Source: Phorcus lineatus
Taxonomy: Eukaryota; Mollusca; Gastropoda; Trochida; Trochidae
Reading direction: 5' to 3'
Assembly (NCBI GenBank): GCA_921293015.1
Contig: OV121092.1
Coordinates: forward strand, 4,780,001-4,844,000
DNA length: 64,000 nucleotides
Below are positions 1 to 13,740 of this stretch, piece by piece. Every line of letters begins with the position of its first letter. Position 1 is the stretch's first letter. The notes under the pieces are model-generated. The model was not told the origin of the DNA. It was given only the letters and a program-made list of their open reading frames with translations, and did no database searches. The position numbers and the translations under genes are program-made.

Positions 1-824
1 AATTAAGTTTCGAACGGTTGGTAATAGTTTTCATTCCCTAATGTTGACACATAACTGCATGACGAACATGATATTTGATGAATAACAATAAAAACTTACG
101 AAAGATTGCTGACATATGGCTTTTATCTGTTGATATAGTTCATGAACTTATTTTCTAAAATAATTTGTGAAAATGAACATCATGTTAAGAAAATAACAAT
201 ATCTTTTAAATGAGAAAACATTTAAGATAACAATATAATATTTTAGTCACATCACATGAAAGGTATAATAAATTACTTGATTAATTGATTAAATAACTCT
301 ATCAAAATAGATTTGACATGTATTTTAAAATGGATGTTCCATATAAACGAACTTTTTATGAATCTTGAAAGAGTGAACATTTTATAGCAGAGTTATTCAT
401 TGCACATTCACAGTTATTTCATTGGGTTAGTATCTTTTTTACAAGTACATCATTACTGAGCAATGTAGAATATGTATGATATGGACATTTATTTCTCTAA
501 TGTGTTTTTATATTAGTCTTCCCATTCATATTTAACCATTGTGACATTTTGATTAATATTTCTAAATTCATAATGTTTTACTTGTTCAAGTTACCTTAGA
601 GAAGTAGATGTTACCTTGTTGGTTATTGGTTTGGACTGTAGAAAATATTTCTAAAAGACTTGGAACATAAAAGAAGGGAACTAAAACATAAAGTGTTTGT
701 CGACAACTAAAATCATTTACAAAAATGTTAGTAGGGAACTTATGCTTTTCAAAGTATCAAGAGTTTCAATATTGATTAAATTCATTGTGATCAACATTAG
801 TTTTTAAATCACACAAGGGATTGC
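1..824. other. Intergenic, nothing recognised
   Basis: AT-rich sequence without a supportable gene, RNA or repeat boundary. Confidence 0.5.
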
Positions 825-1124
825 ATGATTTCAACGAATTATGTGGTGTGGATGGCATTATTGGCAGGAAGTCTCTTGGTCAGTACAATGTATGAAGCGG
901 GCGTGCGTCAGATATTAGGTGATCAATGTCGAAGCATTGACTTTACAATGTTGTGTCAAAGCAGTCAACTAAAACTCTTCTTAAAGCAACGTAAAATAAT
1001 TGACTTAGAAAACAAGGCGTATATGGAACTAAAACGGTTTATTACAAAGACCTGCAAAGGGCCATTAAATAATCAAATTCTAATGCCCCCTCATAAAAAG
1101 GACAATGAAAAGAATCTAAAATAA
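825..1124 (+). CDS. Small secreted-like ORF, unrecognised
   Basis: A 99-codon frame starts at ATG 825 with a hydrophobic N-terminus (NYVVWMALLAGSLLV), like a signal peptide or single anchor, then becomes Lys/Gln-rich and ends KNEKNLK-like at 1124. I recognise no family. Its first part has a diverged copy about 3.55 kb downstream, where the frame soon hits stops. It may be a real short gene, one exon of a gene, or a repeat with a chance frame. Confidence 0.22.
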   Translation: MISTNYVVWMALLAGSLLVSTMYEAGVRQILGDQCRSIDFTMLCQSSQLKLFLKQRKIIDLENKAYMELKRFITKTCKGPLNNQILMPPHKKDNEKNLK

Positions 1125-4100
1125 AACATGTATCAATAAACTAGAGGACTGACAGACGCCATATTGTCTTTCTTAAAACGTTATTACGTTATTATCATAT
1201 TTCACAACCTACAAAATGTCATCTGCAAGGTTTTATCAAAAATTCTATATAAGGTTTCATTTTAATCGTCTGCTGGTACAGACTGGTGTTATAAAATGTT
1301 ATAATCTTGTTTAATATTAAAAGTTATGAGGGTTTTTTTGCATGGAAAACATTTATATCTTTCAAAATTTAGACAAAGGAATTATGCCTATGCTAGATTA
1401 AACGCCAAACAAGATAATATTACGTTTTCACAAAATCAATACTATTTGTAAGCGGTCTAGCAATCATTCATTAAGTCAAATCAAGAGGAAATTCAATGTA
1501 ATGTACTGAACATGAAATGTTCTGAATGTATGATAAAAACTATTATCAATGTTGCGTTGTGTCATCACAGTACGCACAATGAGTAAATGAAGGATTTATT
1601 TTTAACGCATAAATAATTTACATCACAGTATTTTTGATTATTAGGCCGTGAGGTGGTTAATTATTCATCCGAAAGTTAATACCAAAATGACATCTAATTA
1701 TTTCTTATGACTGGTTTAAGATATTTAGATGGTAATGGGAGACGGATGAAAATAGGTTGTAGCAGTTAGCCATGCTTAACGGTTAAATTTGATTTCAGTT
1801 GAGTTGAAAATTTTGTAAGTATCACATGCACTATATACCAAAGCGTCACAATGCATTCAATCTTATAATTTTAAGGGGAAATTGTTCGAATAGTTGTCAA
1901 TTGTATCCGAGACAATGAATTATGTACATTGGAAACAGGCAGCTTTTCAAATAATGGTGTTTAGAGGGCAATAGTGAGAAAATGCACTTTATATGTGTTT
2001 TAATCAAGAAAAGACTTCACACTTACACATTGCTTAAATCTTGTATCATAAACCTTTTCAAATAAATCATAACACCTGCTAGAACCTTTTGCAATGCATT
2101 TCCACACAAACCATTTAGATCAAAGTTACGTTTGCAAAAATGTCATGCAGGGGAAAGCAACTAACCTGGCAATGAGTAGTATTTTACATAAAGGCAAGCC
2201 GTAAGTGGTTCTGAATGAACATCAAAGATAAAAGGAAATCCTTAATTCATATCGTTTGATAACACGATATGAAATAATGTCATCTTTGTCATGCCTTTGT
2301 TGATAATCAAGGTAATAAAGTGGAATCTCTATGCAATCATATTGCTCTTCTGTTGTAGTACGCAGTTCAAAAGTGTTCAGGTTATAAAGTTATCCTTCTT
2401 GAAAATGTACATTTAGCACTTCCATGAGGGATCCTTTGCAACATTATAACACCTTTCATAGCAATATCTTGACTTTATGTCCATTAATGGCTTATAGGCA
2501 TTGGAGCATAGACAGATACCTAAGATGTTCATGATATTCCTCTGGGCCATATGCGGATACCGATTCAATTACATTGTCAAGAACAGGAACTTTTTGTAAA
2601 TAACGATAGCGCCAAACAATTTGATACCGAACGCTGCTATCATGGATGACTTCATAAGAAATAGAGCCACCGGTTCTGAAGTTGATCAGGGTATCTATAA
2701 CTTATTCTATGAACACAGGTTCATCATATGCGCTTTCACAGAATCATCGAATCCATTCATTATTATCCTCATCAGCTTAGGAGAATGTTAGCTCTATGTT
2801 ACTTTCATTTTTTAATCATATTGGGATACAACAAGGAATAAAATTGTTAAAAGAAATATACTTAAGAAATAGAGGACTTAACTTGTGATACTGTATATCG
2901 TGACTTTGTCTTCCAAAAATGACGACATAAAAGAATACCCAATTTTGTATGATGTTTACAACAAAGACTTTCCAGATATACAATTTAATTTCCATTTGCA
3001 TTGAATTAACCTTTTGCATGGAATCTAAAACATTAAACTTTTTCCTCTATTTCAAAGCATGAATATATAAATATAAAAAATAAAACACAGAAACAAAATA
3101 GCTAATTATCAAATGTAGTTAACTGTAGGTCGTTTTTCAACATAATTTTTTACCGACAAATATATGTGAATTACATTTCATTTCAAGTTACTAATTGTGA
3201 ATATATATATAAATGAATTGATCAAAGGATTTTTGCATCTTGTTTTTTAAAAAATAATTCGAACTCACCCTAAACTTCATGACCTACAATTGAATTTTTT
3301 TTATTTTGCTGCACAATCAATACTTGAATTAGGTTCACAACAACAACTTTGGTAGACTAGACACTTTCACAGACTAAATGCCTGGATGTCTGCTTAACAT
3401 TTCTCAAAATCGAATTCATAGCTGAAACATATTGTCAAAAGGATTTTATCACTCATTGTCAGAAAAATAACTGGGTTTCTGGGGTTTTATGTTTTAACTA
3501 AACACATAAAGTGTTCAGGGAAAAGAAAATAATTTTCTAGCAAATGAAGTACTTAATAAAAACAACATTAGTTCACGATCATCCAGTGTTTCCAATGCGC
3601 ATTAACAAAAGCGTGTTTGAAATAATATGATACATTCAATAACACTTTTCAAATTGTAAATTATTCATGAAGGCGATTTCCCTTTCATGTTGTATCTCCG
3701 TTTAATCTTTTGCACTGTTATGCACATTCCATAAAGCATGTGTCTTGCTGCTTTAAATCCCTGTCGCTTTTAACAAAAGTGGGTTTATGACAATAAAACA
3801 CGTCCGTCTTTCTTAGATAATGAAATAGTGTCCATGCATTAATGTTGGTAGATGTATGTCTGGCGAGATATGATAATGGCCGGGAGATAAGATGACTTAT
3901 TGATTTTTCATTTATCTTAGATACATAGCGAATCTCCTCTTATTGGGGATGATGAGCAACATGCGTTTATATTTTCACATCCCAATATGAACAAGTATTC
4001 ATCGAATGCATTTTTAAATTTGTCATTTTTCAGCTGTCCTTTTTTGTATCGGGACAATACCTGAACTTCACTTATCTACAAGTCGTGAATTTGTAACCTA

Positions 4101-4309
4101 TAAATGATAAGTATTCAAAGGGTTTCAATGTCGCATACGTGTATATTTTTTCCGATTACAGAAGGTATACTGAAAATGACCTGGAAAATCCACTTAAAAA
4201 TAAATGATTGTTTAACTGATGAGATATCTTGACAAGTATAATATAAACAAACAGCATGGAGGGGAAATTTTTTAAAAGAAACTTGCTATTAAAAGTTTTA
4301 AAGAAAGAT
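1125..4309. other. Intergenic, nothing recognised
   Basis: AT-rich sequence. The only notable frame (minus, 2816-3019) has no domain, neighbour or splice support. Confidence 0.45.
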
Positions 4310-4495
4310 TGATACTGATTTACGTCATTGTGATCAAGTTAAATTTTCATATCACAAACACTAACAGGGATTCCGTGCTATCAACAAATTATGTGGTGTG
4401 CATGGCGCTATTGGCAGGAAATCTCCGGGGCTGCATCAAGGGTGGAACGTCAGATAACGCTGAGGGGGATCAATATTAAAGCTTTGACTGTTGAA
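4310..4495 (+). pseudogene. Degraded copy of the 825-1124 sequence
   Basis: From CATTGTGATCAA (about 4327) onward this matches 785-945, including AATTATGTGGTGTG and TTGGCAGGAA. The ATG start is GTG, and the frame ends in TAA at about 4478 followed by further stops. The copy lies in the same orientation and shows a direct duplication followed by decay. Confidence 0.55.
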
Positions 4496-5968
4496 TAAAC
4501 GACGATAATGAAATAATTCCAAATTGATTGTGGATTGATTTGTTTTACAAATTAGATGAAGCCATTGTTTAATAACAATAACAGGTATAAGACACTATGT
4601 GCCATGCAAACATGTTCGTTCAATTTGTTCCTAAGTCACGTTTTATCATTTTATGTTGGTACTCATTATGCTTTTAATGCAATAACGACGTCCTGGTACG
4701 CAATCTATAAATAATAAGTACGTGTTCAGTACGATATCATAAACTTCAAAGAAGAATTAGAGTGAACAAAGAAAGACGGGTAATTAGAAATCCAGGTCCT
4801 CATTCAACAAGCTTATTATCTTTGTCCACTGTCTGCTGTATAAACTCATTGCTCTGCTACAATAAACTAACAGCAGTAGGCCAGCATTTATCATGTTACC
4901 AACTGCAAAGTTGTTCAGGGCGAACTTCTCAAACTATCTGATGAACGTTTTGAAATACATGTAATGATACCTTTGATAAGAACTGTGTACGAATTTTGCA
5001 AACTTACCAACAACGCATAGACTGCAATCTGTTTGTAGATGAACAGGAAATAAACGATAAATTACATACAAATGGTCTTACAGACAATCCTAGATGTATT
5101 TGCAAATTAACTTGTGAAAGCTGTTACCATTATTTCATGGAATGGACTATGTATTCCAATAATAGACATAAATTGTTAATATAACATAAGTGCAATATGC
5201 AATAATAGATTATTAGTTCAAAATGATCAAAGTGCCATGGTTACCTTGAAAAGAGGGTCATTATAATTATAATCAACTAGACTAAGACTTTGTGAAATTC
5301 CAAAATGAAGGATGTTGCCAAACATTTGATGCAACGGTACAACAGTTTTACAATAGTTTGAAATGGCGAGTTGACTTCAGAAATAGGTCAAGGTCAATAT
5401 AACAGACTGGTGCCTGGAATCAACTAATGTAGAATGTCACAAAAATTTTAACCTTCAGGGTTGAACGGTTCATAAGATAACACGTTAACAGGAGTTTTAT
5501 AGATTTTCATAAAGTTTTAGAAAATTTTAAAGAATTAAGGTTACAAAAATAGAAAAGTGTCTGCCTATCCTTTTAATGTAAGCTGTCAATAAATTGAAAA
5601 GATTATGTGCAACGTTTCGTGAGATGTCTGCATAAGATAAATACGAGATACGAAAGGAATTCACGGCATAAATTACACCCGTCCCGCGCTGCAGCGTTAG
5701 ACCATAAAGTAATTATTTATATACTGAATATACAAAAAGTACTTAATTGGTATGGATAAATAACACCTGGTAATAAAGGGTTACACTCTTATGAGTGAAA
5801 CCTGATTCCAATCTCTTTAAGTCAAAATACTTATGTCATACAAATATACATTCCGTTATATCTTTTGTAAGAGAAAGTTTGAAGGCATGCCGTTGATTTG
5901 CCACGTGAATTTATTTTCTTTAACATCATTTCTTCCTAACCCTGTCCATACCGCAGTGAAAATTAATT

Positions 5969-6391
5969 TGTCAGATAAAATAATTTACACATATACACTC
6001 ATTTCATAAGAACTCTTCATATGCAATGAGTTTCAACTTAAAAGTGAATATCAGCGATTTTACATTTGTTCATTTTATATGTTTCTTCTTTTTATTGCTA
6101 AATTAAAAAGTTGTCAGATAAAATAATTTACACATATACACTCATTTCATAAGAACTCTTCATATGCAATGAGTTTCAACTTAAAAGTGAATATCAGCGA
6201 TTTTACATTTGCTCATTTTATATGTTTCTTCTTTTTAATGCTAAATTAAAAAGTTGTCAGATAAAATAATTTACACATATACACTCATTTCATAAGAACT
6301 CTTCATATGCAATGAGTTTCAACTTAAAAGTGAATATCAGCGATTTTACATTTGTTCATTTTATATGTTTCTTCTTTTTATTGCTAAATTT
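5969..6391 (+). repeat. 143-bp tandem repeat, about 3 copies
   Basis: TCAGATAAAATAATTTACAC occurs at 5971, 6114 and 6257, an exact 143-base step. The copies differ at only a few positions (for example TTTGTTCATT/TTTGCTCATT), so the amplification is recent. The third copy fades at about 6391 where CTAAATT becomes CTAAATTTAAAG. A short frame starting at 6312 runs from the last copy into unique sequence and is a by-product. Confidence 0.93.
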
Positions 6392-8503
6392 AAAGTTTTC
6401 TTTTTCAATCAACAATATTTTTCATATATACAAGTTTTCTGAATACAAACCCTATAATTCACCTCATACTTTTTCTCTTTTCAAAGAAACATCATGGGGC
6501 ACATAATGCTTTAAACATCAAAAGCTGACTTAAGAGGTTTCTTTGCTTAAGGATACTTGTTATTATGGTAATGGTGTACCTTTCAACGTTTGATAGCTAT
6601 TTTTTTAGGAAAGATTCATCTTTTAGAGTATTCCACCATGGCCTGAAGTATAGAGTTAATTACTTGAGACCCTGAGGATGTTATCACCTCAAGTCATACC
6701 ACACAACTGCACATTTCCTTAATTTATTCAAATGACATTGTGTACACCATTTTTATTTAGATTATACGAAGATATTTACTTAAAATCTTTTGTCAGCACT
6801 GACTCCAAATAATGAGCCCGTGCTGGGAAAAGCTATGGTTGTCGAGGGTTAAAATAAACATAGCCATTAAAGTATTTTCAATTATTTACAAAACCTGCCT
6901 CAATGTTGCGGATATTTGGAATTGTTTGCACTAAATTTGTTTTGCTACGGGTCAGTTCATTTGTAATTCGATATGCCGTGATACAAATAGAACAAATATC
7001 ATCGGCGAAAACTTCTCTTTCCAAGTGTAATATAGAGCGTAATACCAGCAATAAGGGAAATCTATCAGCAGATAATAACTTCGGGGGTTTTGGCCCCAAG
7101 CAATAAGTCCCACAGAGGTTATCCCTTAACGGCCTATTCTCTATCTCTAGAGGCTACATCTCTAAAAAGCCGAAATCTTCTGTAAAGGTACCTATGGGAA
7201 TGGTTAATTGCAAATTTGCTGAACCTTTGGCCCCTCATAAGCACACAAGGGGATGCACTAAAACATTATTTTCATCTTTTCCTCAAGAACGATAGATATT
7301 TTTTACAGGGGTGAAATCTTTTTCTCAGGTGTCATGATAAATTGTGACTATAAATCGTGGAGTTTGTGACTCTACGTTTCTAAATGAGGTTATGGCGGAC
7401 AATGCCCTAAAAGCCTACATCCATCCTTCCCAATGAACAAAACGGATAGAAAATTTTAATCTACTGTACTCCATCGCTAAATGGGCTAATAGCGTTTGTT
7501 TCATTCATCTAAGTGTTTTACAAATCCATTAAATCCCCGAATTATGTTTTATCTTCTGATGTTGTGATGTTGTGGTTTTTTTCATGTACTATACAATTTG
7601 TAACTTTTAGCCAAAAGGTTCTCAAATAGTCGAACTGATTTGAACAGCTAATTACATTTCCGAAATTAATGAAACCCTTTAGTTCTACAGATGTACATAT
7701 TTCGCATTTTCGACCCGGTAAAGCCATATACCAGTTGTAATAAAAACAGCCTCACTGCGAACCGTCTAAATATCGTACGGAGTTTTGCTGCTTTCATCAA
7801 TGGAATTAACTCTGTGATTGGATTAAATATATAACTTATTTTGGATACTCCTAACGTCTGTTTCCCTGTAACATATTTGGTATGCTAAATCATAAATCTG
7901 AAATGGTTGTAAAATGATACCGAAAAATTACAACAGGTTGTTATTTCACATTTTAGCAAGGGAATAAAACACATGATTCAAATTCCATAAGGAAACGGCA
8001 AAGAAAGTTTCAAGACTCTTCCCATCTTGTAATAAGGAACTACAGCTAGGGGAGAAATTTGGGCAACGTGGAGTGTCTTCCTCGGGATAGCGACGACACT
8101 AAAGGGTAACCTACAATAATCCAATAAAACCTTGCGTATAAGCCTAGTCTTATGTTTTTTAAAGAACGTTAACAGTGGGACATGTCAAGAACCCATCCAT
8201 TTCAAGGCAATATGTAAGTAATTTGCAACTACCTGCTGGATCAGTAAATGCAATGTTAAGTGCAAGAACCTTAAACTGTTAGAACATCCGGTTTGAAGTG
8301 GCGTCAAGGCGTGATCGATGCAATTAAGTTGCTGTCATCAAACTGGAATCATGCAAAGTTAAATCTTTACAACTATGGAAGGGCAAGAGATCTTCAAGGC
8401 AATACGTGAAGTGACCGTTGTTTATGACTGTATCGATTTTACTATTCGAAAAGTCCGAATGAAGGATAGTTATCTGAAGAAATACATACTGTACCCAAGT
8501 AGT
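6392..8503. other. Intergenic, nothing recognised
   Basis: The segment 6878-7106 is open on both strands, but neither frame has a recognisable motif or splice support. Confidence 0.4.
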
Positions 8504-8567
8504 CAGAGATCAGGGTATATGGAAGGAGCTCAATCAGCGGATTCAATTACATTGATGAAGCAGGATG
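8504..8567 (+). mobile_element. Lone MITE right end
   Basis: AGAGATCAGGGTATATGGAA through GAAGCAGGATG matches the right terminal inverted repeat of the full MITE at 48208-48548. No left end is visible, so this is a solo terminus or truncated copy. Confidence 0.75.
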
Positions 8568-10043
8568 CCACGTAGTAGGAGATACGCAAGTAAAAATACG
8601 CTGAGTTACTTGTTTATGTTACTTAGTTTTTGTCTGGTATTATCATTAATGACAGTAAAAATGACATCGACTATGAGATATAAAACAAACAGTTATCAAA
8701 CGCCATTCAGATCCTTTCTGGTAAACTTTAGTCGGTTTAAAACATAATCATTTTTATACTAACAGCAAAAAGTAACAACGATACCGAAATTTGAAATGTA
8801 ATATACACTAACGAAAGTGTGCACATTGTGAACACATGACACATCGTTCCACTGCAACCATCATATGTATAGAAAAATATTGTGATATGGGGATTTGTTT
8901 TCTGGTATCAAAGGATTAACCTGAAGCACGTGCATCATTAGAATACAGAATATGTTCGCATTACTTAAGTATATACCATTACCCTAAATGAATCTAAAAC
9001 ATGGCATTGTGGAACATGTATAGGACCATTCGAGTCGTCAAATCAGATATCAGGAAACCGTTAAGAACTTGCTTAAACCAATAATTTTGTAATGACAGAG
9101 AATGCCATACGGTGTTATCTTACGTCTAATATCCTCAGCAAGGTCTGTACCCATTATTTTCCCATAAGCTTGTGAATGTTTCTATACCGAATAATCGCCA
9201 TTGTGAAAATAAAGAAGTTGTACATCCATAGACATATCTTCCTTATTTTAGAATCTTCTAAAATTACTCTTAAACAATTTTATTTATTAGCTTTATATAA
9301 ATGAATAGTTGTCCAAATGCTAACACCTAGATACAACTTGTGAAATTACTATTTGGATACCAATGGTTTATCTAAAGCAAAACATCTTTTTTACAGTAAA
9401 GATGGTGGGGACATTTTTCTGAAAGATCTCTAAGATTCAATGGAAACTATCATTTAAATTAGGTCGATTGTAACCCTCGTTATTTGGGGTAACATATAAT
9501 CAGAGACTGCCAAAAAATCTATTTTTTACTCCCAAAAGTCTCAGTAAGAAATAAATACTTAGACTCGTTTTTTAAAGGTCAAATTTACGAGCAAATGACC
9601 ATTACTGATATCATGACAGTAATCTTTCAAACAATCATTATGCCCAAACAAAAACGCAAATGCCGAACGATCAATAAAGGATCTTAGACATGGAATGTCT
9701 TTAACACAGCACTTTCATTGCTTCACAGTCCCAAGACGGATACTTACTGCAAACATTTGCTTTAGCCGCAATTTCCTTTGCGATTTGCTACTTAGAAGTG
9801 ATTTCCCTTGAGGTGACAGTAACCATCTTTCAAGAAAACATTGATGATTGGACTTTTTACAGATGGTTATCCTATGGTCCATGTTTTATTTATAATCACA
9901 ATCAATCAAATTATTTAAGTAGCTGAGAACCCTCACTAATAAAGCGACAAACAACTCTAGTTGAAATGCTATATTCTAACATAATTTTGCAGTTGTCTGC
10001 AAAACTAATGGTATGTTTGAGGACATTCTCCTAGTAAAAACAA
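8568..10043. other. Intergenic, nothing recognised
   Basis: AT-rich, with no supported feature. Confidence 0.45.
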
Positions 10044-10170
10044 AGTGTAATGTAAGGTGAGGCTATATGGAATATGAAATTCAGGTTACCAATGCACCCA
10101 CACCTTACTGCTTGTAGAACAGTTCTCCCCTGCAGACAAAGATGCCAAGCCCCTGGCGGTATTCAAAACA
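10044..10170 (-). mobile_element. Internally deleted SINE fragment
   Basis: On the minus strand this reads from the end of the tRNA-like head (TTTTGAATACCGCCAGGGGC) through GTCTGCAGGGGAGAACTGTT to a CTGAATTTCA block. It then jumps to the 3' tail CTCACCTTACATTACAC. It matches the SINE copies at 48758 and 15764 but lacks most of the central body. Confidence 0.75.
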
Positions 10171-11699
10171 CGCACCTCTTAATCCAAATCCATAACGCAT
10201 AGTTTTGAAAATTGTAAAAACCACGACCCGTGTATATATCATGTTGAGTGAATAATTCTGATTTTAAACAATTTATAATTCATATAAATCAGACAGTGGT
10301 ACGTAGTCACTCTTCTTTTTGCAAAGTTAATGCAAACAAATGTTCAGTTGATTAATTTGTAAAGACAAACTCTTTACTTCGTTCACATTTGGTTAATGAC
10401 ACATTTAGAATGGTTGAAATGATTAGAATTGCCTACTTGATAATTTCAATTTTATTAGGGAAATAAAATGATATATAGATTTAGATAGTATAACCTGGTA
10501 TCCTCATCGAATTGTGCATTTACCTATTAGAGGTTATGACATACCCAGTTGACTGTAAATATGATGCATTGAGTATGCTTAAACTAATTGAGATACAAGA
10601 AACTTTTCTCGGAAATAAGTCAGTCGTATATTTGGACTATTTAACTTATTATTTGAATCTATAAATTTCCTCATCAGGACAGGTCCTAAAATTAAAAATT
10701 GAGATCAAAATATCTATTTATGGAAGTCAAAATCTGCTTTATTGTTTCAGACTGAAACTTTACACTATTTGCCGGTCTAAAATTATTTTTAAAGATTCCC
10801 TCACGCCAATCATATGACTTCAGCCTTATCCTCTTAGATGAACGTGAGAATTCGTAATGAAGATTTTTTAAATTAAGGACTATAATAGTTAATGATCACA
10901 TCCAATGTTCATTGAGAAATTTTATCGTCGTAGATGCTATTATTTGTTCTTACAATGCATCTTACCTAATATTTTCCGTGAAACATTAGGCAAAACCAAG
11001 GACGTGTATAGACCTATTAAAATCCTTGGGCAAAACATTTCAATTTGAAAACTTCCGCGAATGGATGAATAAATCAGATTTTAGGACTGCTTCTTTCGCT
11101 CGTAAATGTCCCAGGTTATCTTTATTTGTAAATTGTCATTGCTCATAATTAGTTGCAAAATCACATTTAGTATTCATTTAATTCTATTTCTATACTGTTA
11201 ACAAGTGAATGTTTTGCCAATTATAGAACTACAATTTGCAGAATGAAGACAACATTTTAGTAATAACATTTCCTTCTTTCATATGATTCAACAGGTATTT
11301 TTGTTTTATATTTGGATATTAAAAATATGTGTTTGTTGTAACAAGATATGTAACGAAATCGCGGACTTGCGTATGGTTTGCCAAGAAATAAATCTTAGTT
11401 TATTAGTTTACGATTCGGACTATCCATAACCAGAAGAAGCACTCATAAAATATTTTACTCTCGCCATGTATGGTGTTTGTGACAGCTTAGGATTGACACG
11501 TATAATAATCTTTCTGATCCACATATATCTGTATAACTGTCATGTTGCTACTTTTAAATTTCTACAGATCACAAGATCCACGCCCAAGCGTCGTTAGGAC
11601 TTGCTTAACCCAAACATTAATGTCAAATTCATATTAATAAAGTGTTTTGCTTTACATATCTGCCTCGAGTCATTTTATAAAAAGGAGCTCGAGTTACGA
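10171..11699. other. Intergenic, nothing recognised
   Basis: AT-rich, with no supported feature. Confidence 0.45.
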
Positions 11700-11803
11700 A
11701 TCCTACATCACATAAGATATTGCAGCATGCGTCACTACCTATAACTGCCTTGATGTAAGTGAAATACTCTTGAAAGAGGCGTTAAACCCCCAATCACCTC
11801 CTC
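11700..11803 (+). mobile_element. SINE 3'-end fragment
   Basis: GTAAGTGAAATACTCTTGAA followed by GGCGTTAAAC and AATCACCTCCTC matches the 3' end of the SINE at 48758-49066. The head and middle are missing or unrecognisable. Confidence 0.7.
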
Positions 11804-11809
11804 TCATAG

Positions 11810-11845
11810 TCATAGTCAATTTATATAGCGCTGTATCCATGCAAT
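11810..11845 (-). mobile_element. Short L2/CR1-like LINE 3' end
   Basis: On the minus strand TGCATGGATACAGCGCTATA, then TAAATTGACTATGACTATG, resembles the 3' end of the LINE fragment at about 31740-31794 (GCACGGATACAGG...). It abuts the SINE fragment in opposite orientation. It is too short to say more. Confidence 0.4.
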
Positions 11846-13536
11846 AAAGTGATAATGGGAAACACAAAACTGAACCATTGAAAAAATAATTTGATAGGAT
11901 TGCGAACATGAATATGCATCTTAACGTGCCACTTTATGAGGTCAACACTAATATTACAACATCAACGTTTGAAATTATTTTATCTCATAGGTAACGCGAC
12001 CTTTGCTGAGCATTGTCATAACAAGAAAAAAGTGAGCATGGCTCACATATCCCGCAGCCCGTCTGATTTCTTCTCCCTCTAGTCTGAATTGATATGATTC
12101 TGGATAACCTGATTTACTAAAGGTTACTGTAAAAATGAATTCCAAAAAATTCATAAGCGCTCCAAACTGTAGACAAGGTTGTGGTTAACAAGTGTGCAAA
12201 GATCTAGACCTAACGTTTTTTGAGTGAATTTACCGGACGGAAGGACAGACGGACGGAATGGCCGCTATATGCCCCTCTACGTATAATTACATTGTAAAAG
12301 TCATTCAGAAAAATACGAACGCGGGTTTAGTCCGGTTTGATCCTAAACGATCGTAAAATTTCAATGAAGATCTAATCTGACGATGAAACATGGAAGCCGC
12401 TTTGCTCATTCCAACAGCAGGAGTACGTGTACTGTGTGGGTAAGAGAGCGGAAAGAATTTTTCATCCACTTTTTTTTATTCAAAAGCTGCTCATTTTCTG
12501 ATCTTAATTTATTCGACAGTATTGTTAATCAGATCTGGAAATTTGCCAATCTGTCACAGAACGTTTACTGCTCTAACGCAAAGAGATGTAAATGATATAT
12601 AATCATGAGATATAATATCTATCAGGACATATCATAACTTAGCATTTATAGATGCATCTTTTTATGGTCATTGAAACATATTTAAATGGTTAGCCTTCTT
12701 TCTTAATGCTAATGAAAGCACATTTATAGGATCAGCAATGAATAACAATTTTATGAAATGGTCCCAGATTATCCTCCGGCAAGAGAAGCGATTGCCATGG
12801 ATAGACATAACTCATGTCATACTTTCATCAAGCTCTGGTAACATTTCGTGTTGAGAGCAAAAAATTTTACCAACAAGATATTACGATTTAAACTAATCCC
12901 TATATTACACTGAACACTAGATTTATTAAAGCCGTTTGACACACGAAGTAATTTTTTCATAGCACAGATCAATCTATGTACACTTAAATGTTTGCCACAG
13001 CTTGCACATTTTCGATCTTCGATTCTAGTTATCTTGACGTTGCTGTAATCATGGTAAAATTTCTATTTCCACTGGACTCACGAGGTAAGGACGTTGTTAT
13101 TCAAAGTTTTCCATCTTTATGGCAATCACTTTTTTATTCTTTACCTTTACAGAAATATTAAATCTCGTGCGTTTCTCTATAAGGAAATGATAATCATCTA
13201 TCTTAAGGTAGTAATTTTGTATATTTGTAAATACGTTATTGATTATCTACCCATTTTTACGTCTTTTGTTAAATTGTTTCATAGTCTTAATTAAAACGGG
13301 TAAATACCAGTTTAACAGTTACACGTTTGCCAAAGCAATTTACACCTGGAAGAAAGTATTGCAACACCATTTTTTTCTTGATTTCTTCCTACAATCAGCG
13401 ACCCATCTTCCCCTGCATGGTTTGAATTGCACCAGTCTCTTTCATTGGCTAATTTAAACCTTCCTGCCAACCTATCTAAATTTGTGTTTTGAATGCAGCG
13501 ATAAGTTGCACCTTTTTCATATGATTTATCATTGGA
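11846..13536. other. Intergenic, nothing recognised
   Basis: AT-rich, with no supported feature. Confidence 0.4.
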
Positions 13537-13740
13537 TTATCGCGATCCGTCGCAGTAGCCTTGCCGACAAGCACAGAAAAGGACGGGAAATACGGCAAGG
13601 CCTATCTTAGCAGGTATGAATAGGCCATGCGTACGAAGTTGTCGGCGACCCAGCGGAAGACATGACGGGCTCCCAGTTGTTTTCAGAACTCTTCTGAAAA
13701 TTGTATTGTCAGAACGGAATGGACTGTATTGTCTCACAGA
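13537..13740. other. CpG-rich patch upstream of GALNT
   Basis: This 200-base stretch has roughly a dozen CpG steps and is clearly GC-richer than its surroundings. It ends about 850 bases before the GALNT start, so it may be a promoter or non-coding first exon. It also reads like old coding sequence on the + strand: VALPTSTEKDGKYGKAYLS in one frame (about 13552-13614), then YEVVGDPAEDMTGSQLFSEL in another. AG|T at 13554 and CAG|GTATGA at 13614 could be splice sites. No transcript evidence is possible here. Confidence 0.35.
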
